Assembly: GCA_026982695.1 (NCBI GenBank)
Contig: JALSGS010000052.1
Location: 61,475-125,474, forward strand
Length of the DNA stretch: 64,000 nt
Direction of reading: 5' to 3'
DNA from: Saprospiraceae bacterium
GTDB lineage: Bacteria > Bacteroidota > Bacteroidia > Chitinophagales > Saprospiraceae
The position numbers and the translations under genes are program-made. Each line of letters begins with the position of its first letter. The first letter of the stretch is position 1. Under the pieces are notes generated by a model, which saw nothing but the letters and a program-made list of their open reading frames with translations, had not been told where the DNA came from and did not search any database. Below are positions 18,035 to 26,142 of this stretch, piece by piece.

Positions 18035-19117
18035 TTATTGTGACATGGACAGGGTGCGGCGTTTGCGCGTAAACTGCTGGAGGTTGGTAGAAAGGGAAAA
18101 ATAATTGGTGCCACCAGCCAAATGGTAGATGGATCGGGTATAGTCGATGCGAAAACGACTGACCTTGATGCCTATGCCGAAATTGAACCCAGCAAGGCTA
18201 ACAAGGTTGCGCACGGTCATTTCTCGATGCCGCAAGTAGTCATAGCTGATGCGCAAGCGAAAGTTGTCGCGAGCACCTGCCAGTAGCTCCCCACTAAAAA
18301 CGAGGTGGCGAAAGAAATTATCTATGCGCGCTTTCCAGGGGCTTTCCGTGGTGGGCTGATCGAAAAAAGCAGGGCTTTCTTCTGCATTGGGATCGTCGTA
18401 TAGGATGTTCCAGCGCTGTAAGTGATGATATACTACAGAAAAGCGAAAAGGTAGGTGTTGCAAGCGATGAGTGAGTACCAGCTGCATGTCAAAAGGTAGT
18501 GGTTCGCGTACAGAAGGCATATAGGGTACGATTTGTGTGCCCACGTTGCGCCATACCAAAGCTATTTGGAGCTGCTTGCTAGTGTCTCGATAGGTCATGG
18601 CCCAATCGGTGCTTAGCCCTAGGCTATTGTACTGTGCCAATTGAGAGCTGATCAAGCGAATATTGGCACCTACCGAGAGCCGTTCGTATAGCGATTTACC
18701 CACTCCAAAGACCATAGCGTATTCTCCTGCTTTAAAGTCGCCTTGTACTTGTCCAAACTCATCCGTACGGTCAAATAAGCCGTAGTTGACGTATTGCATT
18801 CCCATATGTGCAGTAAACCCTTGCTTGGGTAAGTATTTTGCGAAAGCTGCGTAGCCATGCTGGATGCCAGCTACGAAGAAGGCGTGATTAAATGACAAAG
18901 ACCCATCCATTTGAGGGTTGAGCGTAGCAGGATTGGTAGCGGCGGTGGTAGGGTCGTCGTCTTGAAAGGCCAATGCATAACCACCAAGTGCCGCATGGCG
19001 AGCTGAGTAGGGCAAGTCGAGCAGTTCGTATACGTGTTGCCCCCCAATTTGTGCGTATGGAGTGGAGGTTGCAAGCAGGTATGCCAAAAGTATAAGGTAG
19101 AAGTAGCTATGTTTCAT
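18035..19117 (-). CDS. porQ: T9SS outer-membrane protein PorQ
   Basis: A 360-residue beta-barrel of the PorV/PorQ (FadL-like) family with a signal peptide ending TPYAQ near residue 23. The N-terminal signature LLDLPYSARHAALGGYALAFQDDD followed by NPATLNP is characteristic. Such proteins work in the type IX secretion attachment complex with PorU, PorV and PorZ, moving sorting-domain cargo to the cell surface. The start codon overlaps the stop of the MORN lipoprotein gene (ATGA), so the two are translationally coupled. The T9SS cargo genes elsewhere in the window fit this role. Confidence 0.88.
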   Translation of the reverse strand: MKHSYFYLILLAYLLATSTPYAQIGGQHVYELLDLPYSARHAALGGYALAFQDDDPTTAATNPATLNPQMDGSLSFNHAFFVAGIQHGYAAFAKYLPKQGFTAHMGMQYVNYGLFDRTDEFGQVQGDFKAGEYAMVFGVGKSLYERLSVGANIRLISSQLAQYNSLGLSTDWAMTYRDTSKQLQIALVWRNVGTQIVPYMPSVREPLPFDMQLVLTHRLQHLPFRFSVVYHHLQRWNILYDDPNAEESPAFFDQPTTESPWKARIDNFFRHLVFSGELLAGARDNFRLRISYDYLRHREMTVRNLVSLAGFNFGIGIKVSRFRIDYTRSIYHLAGGTNYFSLSTNLQQFTRKRRTLSMSQ

Positions 19118-19815
19118 TGACCAGGTGTTTGAGTGGGTGAATGTGGTGATTGCATTTCCAGTTGCTCAAGGCGGCGCTGGAGGGAATCCAGATGTGGATC
19201 GTAGATGTCACCTTGTTTGGCCGTCCAGATCGTGCGGCATATGCCTCTTTTGCAGTCCATTTTTTTGATCAGTTGGCCTTGCTCGTTGTATAGCTTCAGC
19301 AGACCGTGTTCAAAGTCGCCGTTGAGGTATTGTCCTTCAGCTTTGAGTTGGCCATTGGGCCAAAACTCCTTGAATGGACCGTTTTCCAAGTTATGGGCAA
19401 AGGTAACGCGTTCCATGATTGCACCGTTTTTGTAATAACGTGTCCAAACGCCACTCATCTCGTTGCCGTGGTATTGGCCTTCCATCTCTAATTGGCCAGT
19501 GGAATACCAAGAGCGGTAGGGGCCTTCATATTTCCCCTCCACGATGTGTTCTTCAGCTTCGAGCTGGCCCGATTCGTAGTATAATCGGCGCGTGCCGTGT
19601 AGCTTGCCTTGTAGGTATTGCCCTTCTTCCATCACTTTGCCATTGGGGTGATAGTATCGGTACGGCCCATGAAGCTGGCCAGTAGTGGGATTGCGTCGGA
19701 GCTCAGCGCTCAGTTGACCCGTTTCTTCGTCGTATATGCGCTCTACTTGGAGCGAAGGCTCACATGCCATTAAGGCCATAGTGCCAATTATTATCCATGT
19801 CAGTTGTCTTTTCAT
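19114..19815 (-). CDS. MORN-repeat (YwqK-like) lipoprotein
   Basis: 233 residues from ATG 19815, which gives a compact lipoprotein signal (ALMAC; Cys at about residue 18); the frame extends upstream to 19872 but those residues look non-coding. The body is five or so tandem repeats of the form G-x-Y-x-x-G-x-x-x-G-x-x-x-x-Y-Y-x-x-G-x-L. These correspond to toxin-antitoxin YwqK/MORN_2 motifs, widespread in Bacteroidota surface proteins. A short helical, Pro/Gln-rich tail follows. It overlaps porQ by four bases and is probably its operon leader. Function unknown; the coupling suggests an envelope role connected with secretion. Confidence 0.8.
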   Translation of the reverse strand: MKRQLTWIIIGTMALMACEPSLQVERIYDEETGQLSAELRRNPTTGQLHGPYRYYHPNGKVMEEGQYLQGKLHGTRRLYYESGQLEAEEHIVEGKYEGPYRSWYSTGQLEMEGQYHGNEMSGVWTRYYKNGAIMERVTFAHNLENGPFKEFWPNGQLKAEGQYLNGDFEHGLLKLYNEQGQLIKKMDCKRGICRTIWTAKQGDIYDPHLDSLQRRLEQLEMQSPHSPTQTPGQ

Positions 19816-19949
19816 GGTGCGTGAAACTGGTGCCTTAAACGTATGTCGCTTTAGGCGATGATGCAACAGCATGTGTCATTTAACAAATGGAATATTATTT
19901 AATTTTGAAATTAATATGATATTAAAAAAATAATATTTAGGTGTATATT

Positions 19950-19981
19950 TTTGTTTTTTTGATGTCAAAAATGTAAATTTG
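19950..19981 (+). promoter_or_regulatory. Bacteroidota-type promoter of the Arc-like gene
   Basis: TTTG (19950-19953), a 20-base spacer and a perfect -7 TAAATTTG (19974-19981), inside a very AT-rich stretch (19880-20000). It implies a leader of about 130 bases. That leader has an ATAAG/CTTAT stem closing a small GGC/GCC hairpin (about 20011-20043). Confidence 0.65.
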
Positions 19982-20117
19982 CATATCAATTTTCATATTT
20001 TATGAATATCTAATAAGTGGCATTTGAAGCCGCATCTTGCTTATGAGCCCGTAGAGGTAATAGTATAGGTTGGTGTAACAGTAAGTAGGAAGCGCCTTGT
20101 GTATCTATAGGTATTTT

Positions 20118-20339
20118 ATGGCGAAAAAGAAGTTTGTGCTGCGCATTGATGAGGCGACGTTTCGGGCTATAGCGGCCTGGGCGGATGAGGAGTTTCGCAG
20201 TGTAAATGGCCAGTTAGAGTGGGTGATTACTAAGGCGTTGCGAGAAGCTGGGCGTTTGCCCGATCTGCGGCGGGATAGTGAGAAGAAAGAGCTAAAAGTA
20301 GATGATAAAGAAACTCCTAATACATCTGCAAATATTTGA
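20118..20339 (+). CDS. Arc-like ribbon-helix-helix DNA-binding protein
   Basis: 73 residues from ATG 20118. The beginning, MAKKKFVLRIDEATFRAI, followed by AWADEEFRSVNGQLEWVITKAL, is the pattern of Arc/MetJ-type small repressors found widely in bacteria: a strand, then two helices that dimerise on DNA. The charged, Ser/Thr-rich tail is disordered. No toxin gene adjoins it, so it is more likely a stand-alone regulator than an antitoxin. It has its own good promoter, a long leader and a clear terminator. Target unknown. Confidence 0.75.
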   Translation: MAKKKFVLRIDEATFRAIAAWADEEFRSVNGQLEWVITKALREAGRLPDLRRDSEKKELKVDDKETPNTSANI

Positions 20340-20383
20340 AAACTGCTTTCTTTCCAGAGATTAGAATTTGTTGGCAGTTTTAG

Positions 20384-20416
20384 GTCGCTCCTCTTTCTGA
20401 GGGGCGTCTTTTTTAG
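20384..20416 (+). terminator. Intrinsic terminator of the Arc-like gene
   Basis: CGCTCCTC pairs with GAGGGGCG (one T-G pair) around TTTCT, followed by TCTTTTTT. It lies about 45 bases after the stop codon. Confidence 0.8.
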
Positions 20417-20484
20417 GCGTGATTTGAGAGTGAGCCATGCCATATAGTGGACGCTTCGAATAGATCGTTTGCTTTCCCCAGGCT

Positions 20485-20676
20485 TTGGGAATGGGCTACC
20501 GTTTTATGCCCAGATTGGATGCGAGACTGGCGGCCAAATGGCACAAATCACAGGTATACTACAATGACATGACCTTTGGGGTGAGTCGGCGGGTGGTATA
20601 TGGTACCCTCTACTTTGGGTGTGGGCATTTATTTTTATGTCTAATAAGCCTTTTTGCATGCGCCACACTATTTTGA
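20485..20676 (+). pseudogene. Possible beta-barrel C-terminal fragment
   Basis: An open frame of 63 codons from a TTG reads MGYRFMPRLDARLAAKW followed by YNDMTFGVSRRVVYG, with alternating hydrophobic and aromatic residues as in the last strands of an outer-membrane barrel. It has no signal peptide, no ribosome site and no upstream part in frame. It is probably the end of a decayed gene. A 7-bp hairpin (ATGCGCC/GGCGCAT, 20658-20683) follows. Confidence 0.25.
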
Positions 20677-20706
20677 GGCGCATTACTATTGTAACTATAC
20701 AAGTGA

Positions 20707-20919
20707 TGTAAAATTGTTGGCCCAGAATTTATTATTCTAGAAGACAGTGAGTTTGTTTACTTTCACGGGGTTACAGGTGGTGAGGAAATCTATCAAGATA
20801 TTGGAATTGGCATAGCCACTATGCCACCTGTGGTCGTTGATTTTTTTGAGTCGATAGTGGGTGAAAGTAGAGAAGTGAGTAAAGTTGAGGTAAACGTGAT
20901 TTTCTACCATGGGTCATGA
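20707..20919 (+). pseudogene. Open frame without start codon before the CDF gene
   Basis: From a TGA at 20704 the frame is open for 70 codons and ends 11 bases inside the CDF gene. It reads like protein (EFIILEDSEFVYFHGVTGG; MPPVVVDFFESIVGESREV) but has no ATG, GTG or TTG until ATG 20821. I do not recognise it. It could be a gene remnant or a short real peptide from 20821. Confidence 0.25.
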
Positions 20920-21799
20920 TCATTCGGCAAGAGAAAGTACTGCCAATTTGGGTGTAGCCCTTTTGCTCAATGTAGCTTTTACCATCATTGAGCTAATAGG
21001 CGGCTTGTGGACCAATTCAGTAGCTATTTTATCGGATGCCTTGCACGATCTGGGTGACAGTTTATCCTTGTTGGTTGCTTGGTACTTGGAGCGTCTTTCC
21101 CATCAAGGACGCAATGCGACTTTCACTTTTGGTTATAGGCGCTTTAACACCTTGGGTGCGCTGATTACGGGTTTGGTATTGGTGGTGGGATCTATTGTGG
21201 TTATTTACGAAGCCATCAAGAGGTTATGGGCGCCTGAGGCAGTTTATGTACCTGGAATGATTGGCTTAGCAGTGCTAGGTGTGTGCATTAATGGCATAGC
21301 TGCTTGGCGTGTGTGGCGTGGGCAGCGATCGCTCAACGAGCAGATGGTAGCTTGGCATTTGTTTGAGGATGTGGCTGGATGGGTTGTTGTTTTGGCGGGC
21401 AGTATAGCTATGTATTTTTGGCACTTGCCTTGGCTTGATGCGCTGCTTTCGTTAGGAATTACAATCTTTATTTTAGTCAATGTGGTGGTGCGCCTGTACA
21501 AAGCGTTACGCGTTTTTTTACAAGCAGCGCCTGAAGAGGTGGATATTGAGGATATACGTGGGGCATTGATACAACTACCGGTAATTCGGGATGTTCATCA
21601 CGTGCATTTATGGACTTTGGATGGGAAGTACCATGTGGCCACGTTTCACGTGGTGGTGCCTTCAACATTAAGTATAGGTCAATGGTGCGATTTGCGCAAG
21701 ACAATACGAGATCAGCTCAAAGGTTTGGGTATAGACCATATAACTGTTGAGTTTGAGCCTCAAGGTAGGCCATGCGTAGCAGAGGAGGATGGGTTGTAA
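20909..21799 (+). CDS. Cation diffusion facilitator (zinc/divalent metal exporter)
   Basis: 296 residues with six membrane helices in the CDF arrangement. The first half of the metal site is in helix 2 (ILSDALHDLGDS, about 39-50) and the second in helix 5 (HLFEDVAGW, about 149-157), so the HD-HD pattern of Zn2+/Cd2+ transporters is present. The C-terminal cytoplasmic domain has the DVHHVHLW motif that binds metal at the dimer interface. A short His-containing start (MGHDHS) is typical of CzcD/ZitB proteins. It is a plasma-membrane metal/proton antiporter. It faces a Cys-rich secreted protein gene across a shared terminator. Confidence 0.93.
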   Translation: MGHDHSARESTANLGVALLLNVAFTIIELIGGLWTNSVAILSDALHDLGDSLSLLVAWYLERLSHQGRNATFTFGYRRFNTLGALITGLVLVVGSIVVIYEAIKRLWAPEAVYVPGMIGLAVLGVCINGIAAWRVWRGQRSLNEQMVAWHLFEDVAGWVVVLAGSIAMYFWHLPWLDALLSLGITIFILVNVVVRLYKALRVFLQAAPEEVDIEDIRGALIQLPVIRDVHHVHLWTLDGKYHVATFHVVVPSTLSIGQWCDLRKTIRDQLKGLGIDHITVEFEPQGRPCVAEEDGL

Positions 21800-21819
21800 C
21801 AGGATATGAATGGTAAAGA

Positions 21820-21853
21820 GAAAAAAGCCACTGAGCACATTGCCCAGTGGCTT
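21820..21853 (-). terminator. Intrinsic terminator of the Cys/Lys-rich gene (possibly bidirectional)
   Basis: A perfect 9-bp stem AAGCCACTG / CAGTGGCTT with an 11-base loop. On the minus strand it is followed by TTTTTTCTC, so it mainly serves the gene at 21888. It can also stop transcripts from the CDF gene. Confidence 0.75.
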
Positions 21854-21887
21854 AGCTGTTGAGACAAGAAATAACCTGGGTGGTTTA

Positions 21888-22319
21888 TTACTTGTCGTCG
21901 CTTTTCTTATCTTTTTTAGCACAACAAGCCTTGCCTTTTTTGGCACCGTCGGCGCAGCAGGCTTTCTTTTTGCCGTCAGCAGCAGCTTTAACTTTTGCTT
22001 TGTCGCCATGGCAAGAGGCTGAAGCTGAAGGCGACTCGTTGATGAACTTGCCGCTTTTGGTGCAGTACTTCACGGGCTGATAGCTCACTTCGCCGTTTTC
22101 ACCTGCTACCTTGCGAACGTAGTAGGTGCTGCCATCTTTATCGGTGCGGGCTTCGACGCTAGGATCGGCCTTGAGTGCAGCTTCTATTGTTGCTTTATCT
22201 GCTTTGGTGCAGGCCTTAGCTTCTGCTTTACTCTTCTTACTGCAGGCTGCTTTGCTTTGTGCTTGTGCACCTACTGCTGCCAATGCAAAAAAGGTCAAAA
22301 GGAATAAGATCTTCTTCAT
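21888..22319 (-). CDS. Secreted Lys/Ala/Cys-rich protein
   Basis: 143 residues. A clean signal peptide (MKKILFLLTFFALAAVGAQA) leads to a mature part very rich in Lys and Ala with eight cysteines, including two CC pairs in repeated A-C-C-A-x-(G/K) blocks near the C-terminus. A middle segment (TYYVRKVAGENGEVSY) is more ordinary. I know no family for it. The cysteines could bind metal in the periplasm or outside the cell, and the facing gene is a metal exporter; that is inference only. It has a strong promoter and terminator of its own, which supports a real and probably well-expressed gene. Confidence 0.7.
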   Translation of the reverse strand: MKKILFLLTFFALAAVGAQAQSKAACSKKSKAEAKACTKADKATIEAALKADPSVEARTDKDGSTYYVRKVAGENGEVSYQPVKYCTKSGKFINESPSASASCHGDKAKVKAAADGKKKACCADGAKKGKACCAKKDKKSDDK

Positions 22320-22367
22320 AGGATCAAAAATTTTGGATAAAAAATGAAGCGTTTACAAATGTGCGAA

Positions 22368-22399
22368 CAAAATTACTGGCAATGTGATGTATTGCACAA
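22368..22399 (-). promoter_or_regulatory. Bacteroidota-type promoter of the Cys/Lys-rich gene
   Basis: On the minus strand TTG (22397-22399), a 21-base spacer and TAATTTTG (22368-22375) match the consensus exactly. The -7 box ends 48 bases before the ATG at 22319. Confidence 0.7.
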
Positions 22400-22500
22400 T
22401 AGGGCCCATCTTTTAGGTTTTTTTTAACTAATTTAAGCATGTAGTGATTTACATTTAATCTATAATTTCATTTTAATCATTTTTTATTTCAAACCGATTT

Positions 22501-22938
22501 ATGAGACACCTTATTGTCTTCGGCTTGCCTGTAATGGGATGTTTGTTTTTGGCTGCATGTCATACGTCTAAGTACAGTGCGGATCATTTGCCCGACAATT
22601 TGATCATATTTGGACGTGGTGGGGGCGTGGTGGGTATGGAATATCGCTACATGCTGTGTCCCAATGGTCAGTTGTTTTTGCAAAAGGGCATTAAAGGATC
22701 GATAAATTCTCTTGGGCGGATCCCCCTTGGGCGGGCAAAGGATGCATTTCGCCGGGTGGCCGAGTGGAATGTTTCGGTGTGGGCATACAACGAGCCGGGC
22801 AATATGTATCAATTCGTGGAGTGGGATGGGCATCGGGTGGCGTGGAATCCGCATACCAGCGAATTAGGTGTGCCTAGTGAGGTACCTCTGTTGTATAATC
22901 AACTTATGGACATAGTGAAGCAATCAGGTGCCGAATAA
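22501..22938 (+). CDS. Small uncharacterised lipoprotein
   Basis: 145 residues with a lipobox LAAC at 17-20. The mature part starts with a glycine-rich FGRGGGVVGMEYRYMLCPNGQ stretch, seen in a group of small Bacteroidota lipoproteins of unknown function. No catalytic residues or named domain are visible. It precedes the M4 protease on the same strand by 44 bases and may be co-transcribed with it; the upstream 180 bases are AT-rich without a clear promoter. A protease-partner or inhibitor role is conceivable but unsupported. Confidence 0.6.
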   Translation: MRHLIVFGLPVMGCLFLAACHTSKYSADHLPDNLIIFGRGGGVVGMEYRYMLCPNGQLFLQKGIKGSINSLGRIPLGRAKDAFRRVAEWNVSVWAYNEPGNMYQFVEWDGHRVAWNPHTSELGVPSEVPLLYNQLMDIVKQSGAE

Positions 22939-22982
22939 CTAATCTGGCGTATGCACAATAAACTCCTAAAACTGGTCCAATC

Positions 22983-25900
22983 ATGAAAAAGCTGCTTGCA
23001 TTTCTTTTCGCTAGCTATTTGCTAGGGGGGAGCTGTATTGCGCAGATGAAGGCTCCCAAAATGAATGGATCTGTACATGTGCCTTATGAGGTTGAGGAGG
23101 TAGCACCAGTAGTTGATGTGACTGCACATGTACGCCCCCCGCAATATATGGCTGTAGCACGTAGTCGGTGGGCTATGCCTCAGCGCGCTATCGCGTCACT
23201 TCCTACTACGAGTACTGCATTTCAGCTATCGCGTGTAATGACTGATCCATTGACGGGCTTACCCCGCTGGATCGAAGGGCGGTGGCCTCGGGTGGCCGCA
23301 GCTGCTCCTGAGCAGATGGTACGTGCGTTGTTGACTGAGGTAGCGTATTTGTTGCAGTGGCCTGCTGACGGATGGCAGGTTGGGCGTGTGCGTACAGATG
23401 AGCTGGGCTATACGCATGTACGGCTACAGCAAGTGCATGGTCAGATACCTGTGTATGGCGGCGAGCTCATCGTACATGTGGGATCGGATGGTGTGCCTTT
23501 TTTGATCAATGGCAAGTACTTTAAGGTAAGCGATCAGGAGATTGTGCCACATATAGTCCGAGATCAAGCGCTGCAGATTGCGGTGGCTGCGGTATTGGAC
23601 GATGAGCCTTTGCGCCTAATGAGCCCGCAAGTTGCACGCCTGGCCCCTGGCCCGCAACTTTCCGCTGCGTTGTATTGGTGGGCAGGTGTAAAAGGCGATC
23701 GACCGGCCAAGTTGGCATGGCGAGTGGAGGTGATGCCCCATCTATTGTCGCGCCAGACGCTGTGGGTCGATGCCTATACGGGGCAAGTGCTGCATCGTCA
23801 GGAAGAGGTGTGCAGCTTTTTGGGGCCTTATAGCCATCATGCGCTTCCACCCGATGGGCCAGCTACGGCTAATGCATATGACTTGTTGGGGCAGATTCGC
23901 ACAATTCACACTTATCAGCTCAATGGGGCATATTACCTCATCGATGCTTCTCGCCCTATGTTCAATGCCAATGCTTCTAATCTGCCTGATGAGCCGGTAG
24001 GGGCTATATGGACGATTACGGCAAATGGCACCTCGCCGAGCAGTGACGATTTTTATGCGGCTCACTTGACTACAACTGATAATCAATGGGGAAACCCAAC
24101 AGCTGTATCCGCACATTACAATGGTGGTGTAGCCTATGAATATTATCGCAGTACTTTTGGGCGCAATTCCATTAATGGCATGGGTGGCACGGTGATTTCC
24201 TTGATCGATGTAGTCGATGAAGATGGTCAGCAGATGGATAACGCCTTCTGGAATGGGCAAGCTATGTTTTATGGCAATGGCAATAATGCCTTTGTGGCAC
24301 CTTTGGCCAAGGCTCTGGATGTGGCGGGCCACGAGATGACGCATGGGGTGATACAGGCAGAGGCCAACTTGGAATATTATGGGGAGTCAGGGGCTATCAA
24401 TGAGAGCATGGCTGATGTGTTTGCCGTGATGATTGACCGCGATGACTGGAAACTAGGCGAAGATGTAGTAAACACCTCTTATTTTCCTTCTGGTGCATTG
24501 CGCAATATGGAAAATCCGCATAATGGTGGCAATAGCCTCAACGACAACGGCTGGCAGCCTGCCCATACGGATGAGCAATACTTTGGCAATGAAGACAATG
24601 GTGGGGTACACATCAACAGTGGTATCCCCAATCGTGCTTTTTACATTTTTGCCATATCGGTGAGCAAAGCGAAAGCAGAGCAGGTATATTATCGCGCGCT
24701 GACTCAATATCTGACCAAATCGTCGCAATTTATCGACTTGCGCTTAGCAGTAGTGCAGGCAGCTGCTGACCTGTATGGTAGCGGCTCAGCGGAAGTGCAG
24801 GCAGCAAAAAATGCGTTTGATGTGGTGGGAATCGAAGGTGATGGTAGTACTACCACTGGCCCTGGAGATCTCATGCCAAATCCCGGTGATGATTTTGTCA
24901 TGTTGAGTGATGCCGATCTCAGCGCGTTGTACTTGTTTACACCTGATGGGCAAGCCGTAGCCAACCCTTTAACTACTGTGGCACCTTTAAGCAAGCCGAG
25001 TATCACCGATGATGGCAGTGTAGTAGTATATATAGCTGAAGACCAAACGATGCAGGCCATCGTTTTCGATTGGCAGAATGGTACTTTTGAGCAGTCAGTA
25101 ATTCAAAGTGACCCCATTTGGCGCAATGTAGCCATTGCACGCGATGGCTCGCGCTTAGCTGCATTGACCGACGATTACGACAATCGCGTATGGGTTTATG
25201 ATTTTGGCTTGGAAGCCTGGCAAACCTTTACATTGTACAACCCAACTACTGCTTCTGGTGGTGTGCAAACCAATGATGTACAATATGCCGACGTGTTGGA
25301 GTTCGACTTCTCTGGCGAATGGCTAATGTACGATGCCTTTAATCGCATTGAGGGTAACTTTGGCAATGACATTGAATATTGGGACATCGGGTTTGTGCGC
25401 GTATGGGATGGCGCTATCAACAATTGGGGTGATGGTTTTGTGGACAAGCTCTTCAACAGCCTACCTGATCAAAGTAGTGTGGGCAATCCCACTTTTGCCA
25501 AAAACTCCGAATACATCATCGCCTTTGACTTTTTAGATGAGTTTGAGCAGCAGTATTACTTGTTGGCTGCCAATGTCGAGCAAGGAGAAGTGGGTACCAT
25601 TTATCACAATACTACATTGAGCTATCCCAATTATTCGGTCGATGATGACTTTGTCGTTTTCGATGCGCTTACCGATCCAGGCAATACACCGCTGTTGGCT
25701 ATGATTCCTATTGGTGCTGACAAGGTATCGCCGGCGGGAGATCCCTTTGCTTTTATCAATCAGGGCAAATGGGGCGTGTGGTTTGCCACGGGGCAGCGCG
25801 TGCTTACGGGCACGGTGTCGGTAGCGGGCCCAGACAATTCTGTGCACTTGTGGCCCAACCCCGCCCAGCAGCGAGCATATATTCAATGGCAAGGCGAGAT

Positions 25901-26084
25901 TTCCAGCGAGGAGTTGTGCGTATACGTGCGCGATGCTTCAGGACGTGTGTGGTGGACGACAGGCTGGAACCCTTCGGTCGATCTGCAAATAGAGTTACCT
26001 GTAGGGCCTTGGCCAAAAGGTGTGTACCGCATCGAAGTGTTGGGCAAGCAGCGAGCTGTGTATCGACGTTTGATCAAGATGTGA
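22983..26084 (+). CDS. Thermolysin-like M4 metalloprotease secreted by T9SS
   Basis: A 1033-residue secreted zinc endopeptidase. A signal peptide is followed by an FTP/PepSY-type propeptide (about 70-275), then the catalytic domain with HEMTH at 450-454, third zinc ligand Glu474 (NESMAD) and catalytic His543 (GGVHINSGIPN); the 20-residue gap from His454 to Glu474 is that of thermolysin. From about 640 to 930 a Trp/Asp-rich region looks like propeller blades (DDGSVVVYIAEDQ, ARDGSRLAALTDD). The end is a T9SS type A sorting domain (LWPNPAQ ... GVYRIEV). It probably degrades external protein for nutrition. Confidence 0.93.
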   Translation: MKKLLAFLFASYLLGGSCIAQMKAPKMNGSVHVPYEVEEVAPVVDVTAHVRPPQYMAVARSRWAMPQRAIASLPTTSTAFQLSRVMTDPLTGLPRWIEGRWPRVAAAAPEQMVRALLTEVAYLLQWPADGWQVGRVRTDELGYTHVRLQQVHGQIPVYGGELIVHVGSDGVPFLINGKYFKVSDQEIVPHIVRDQALQIAVAAVLDDEPLRLMSPQVARLAPGPQLSAALYWWAGVKGDRPAKLAWRVEVMPHLLSRQTLWVDAYTGQVLHRQEEVCSFLGPYSHHALPPDGPATANAYDLLGQIRTIHTYQLNGAYYLIDASRPMFNANASNLPDEPVGAIWTITANGTSPSSDDFYAAHLTTTDNQWGNPTAVSAHYNGGVAYEYYRSTFGRNSINGMGGTVISLIDVVDEDGQQMDNAFWNGQAMFYGNGNNAFVAPLAKALDVAGHEMTHGVIQAEANLEYYGESGAINESMADVFAVMIDRDDWKLGEDVVNTSYFPSGALRNMENPHNGGNSLNDNGWQPAHTDEQYFGNEDNGGVHINSGIPNRAFYIFAISVSKAKAEQVYYRALTQYLTKSSQFIDLRLAVVQAAADLYGSGSAEVQAAKNAFDVVGIEGDGSTTTGPGDLMPNPGDDFVMLSDADLSALYLFTPDGQAVANPLTTVAPLSKPSITDDGSVVVYIAEDQTMQAIVFDWQNGTFEQSVIQSDPIWRNVAIARDGSRLAALTDDYDNRVWVYDFGLEAWQTFTLYNPTTASGGVQTNDVQYADVLEFDFSGEWLMYDAFNRIEGNFGNDIEYWDIGFVRVWDGAINNWGDGFVDKLFNSLPDQSSVGNPTFAKNSEYIIAFDFLDEFEQQYYLLAANVEQGEVGTIYHNTTLSYPNYSVDDDFVVFDALTDPGNTPLLAMIPIGADKVSPAGDPFAFINQGKWGVWFATGQRVLTGTVSVAGPDNSVHLWPNPAQQRAYIQWQGEISSEELCVYVRDASGRVWWTTGWNPSVDLQIELPVGPWPKGVYRIEVLGKQRAVYRRLIKM

Positions 26085-26142
26085 ACAGCGACAACTCATC
26101 GGTTGGAAGGATGTTTTGTGAGGGCCCTGTATTTTGTGCCCG

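Noticed and set aside
20118..20339. Toxin-antitoxin operon around the Arc-like gene
   Set aside because: No RelE/VapC/HicA-type toxin gene adjoins it; a clear terminator follows directly.
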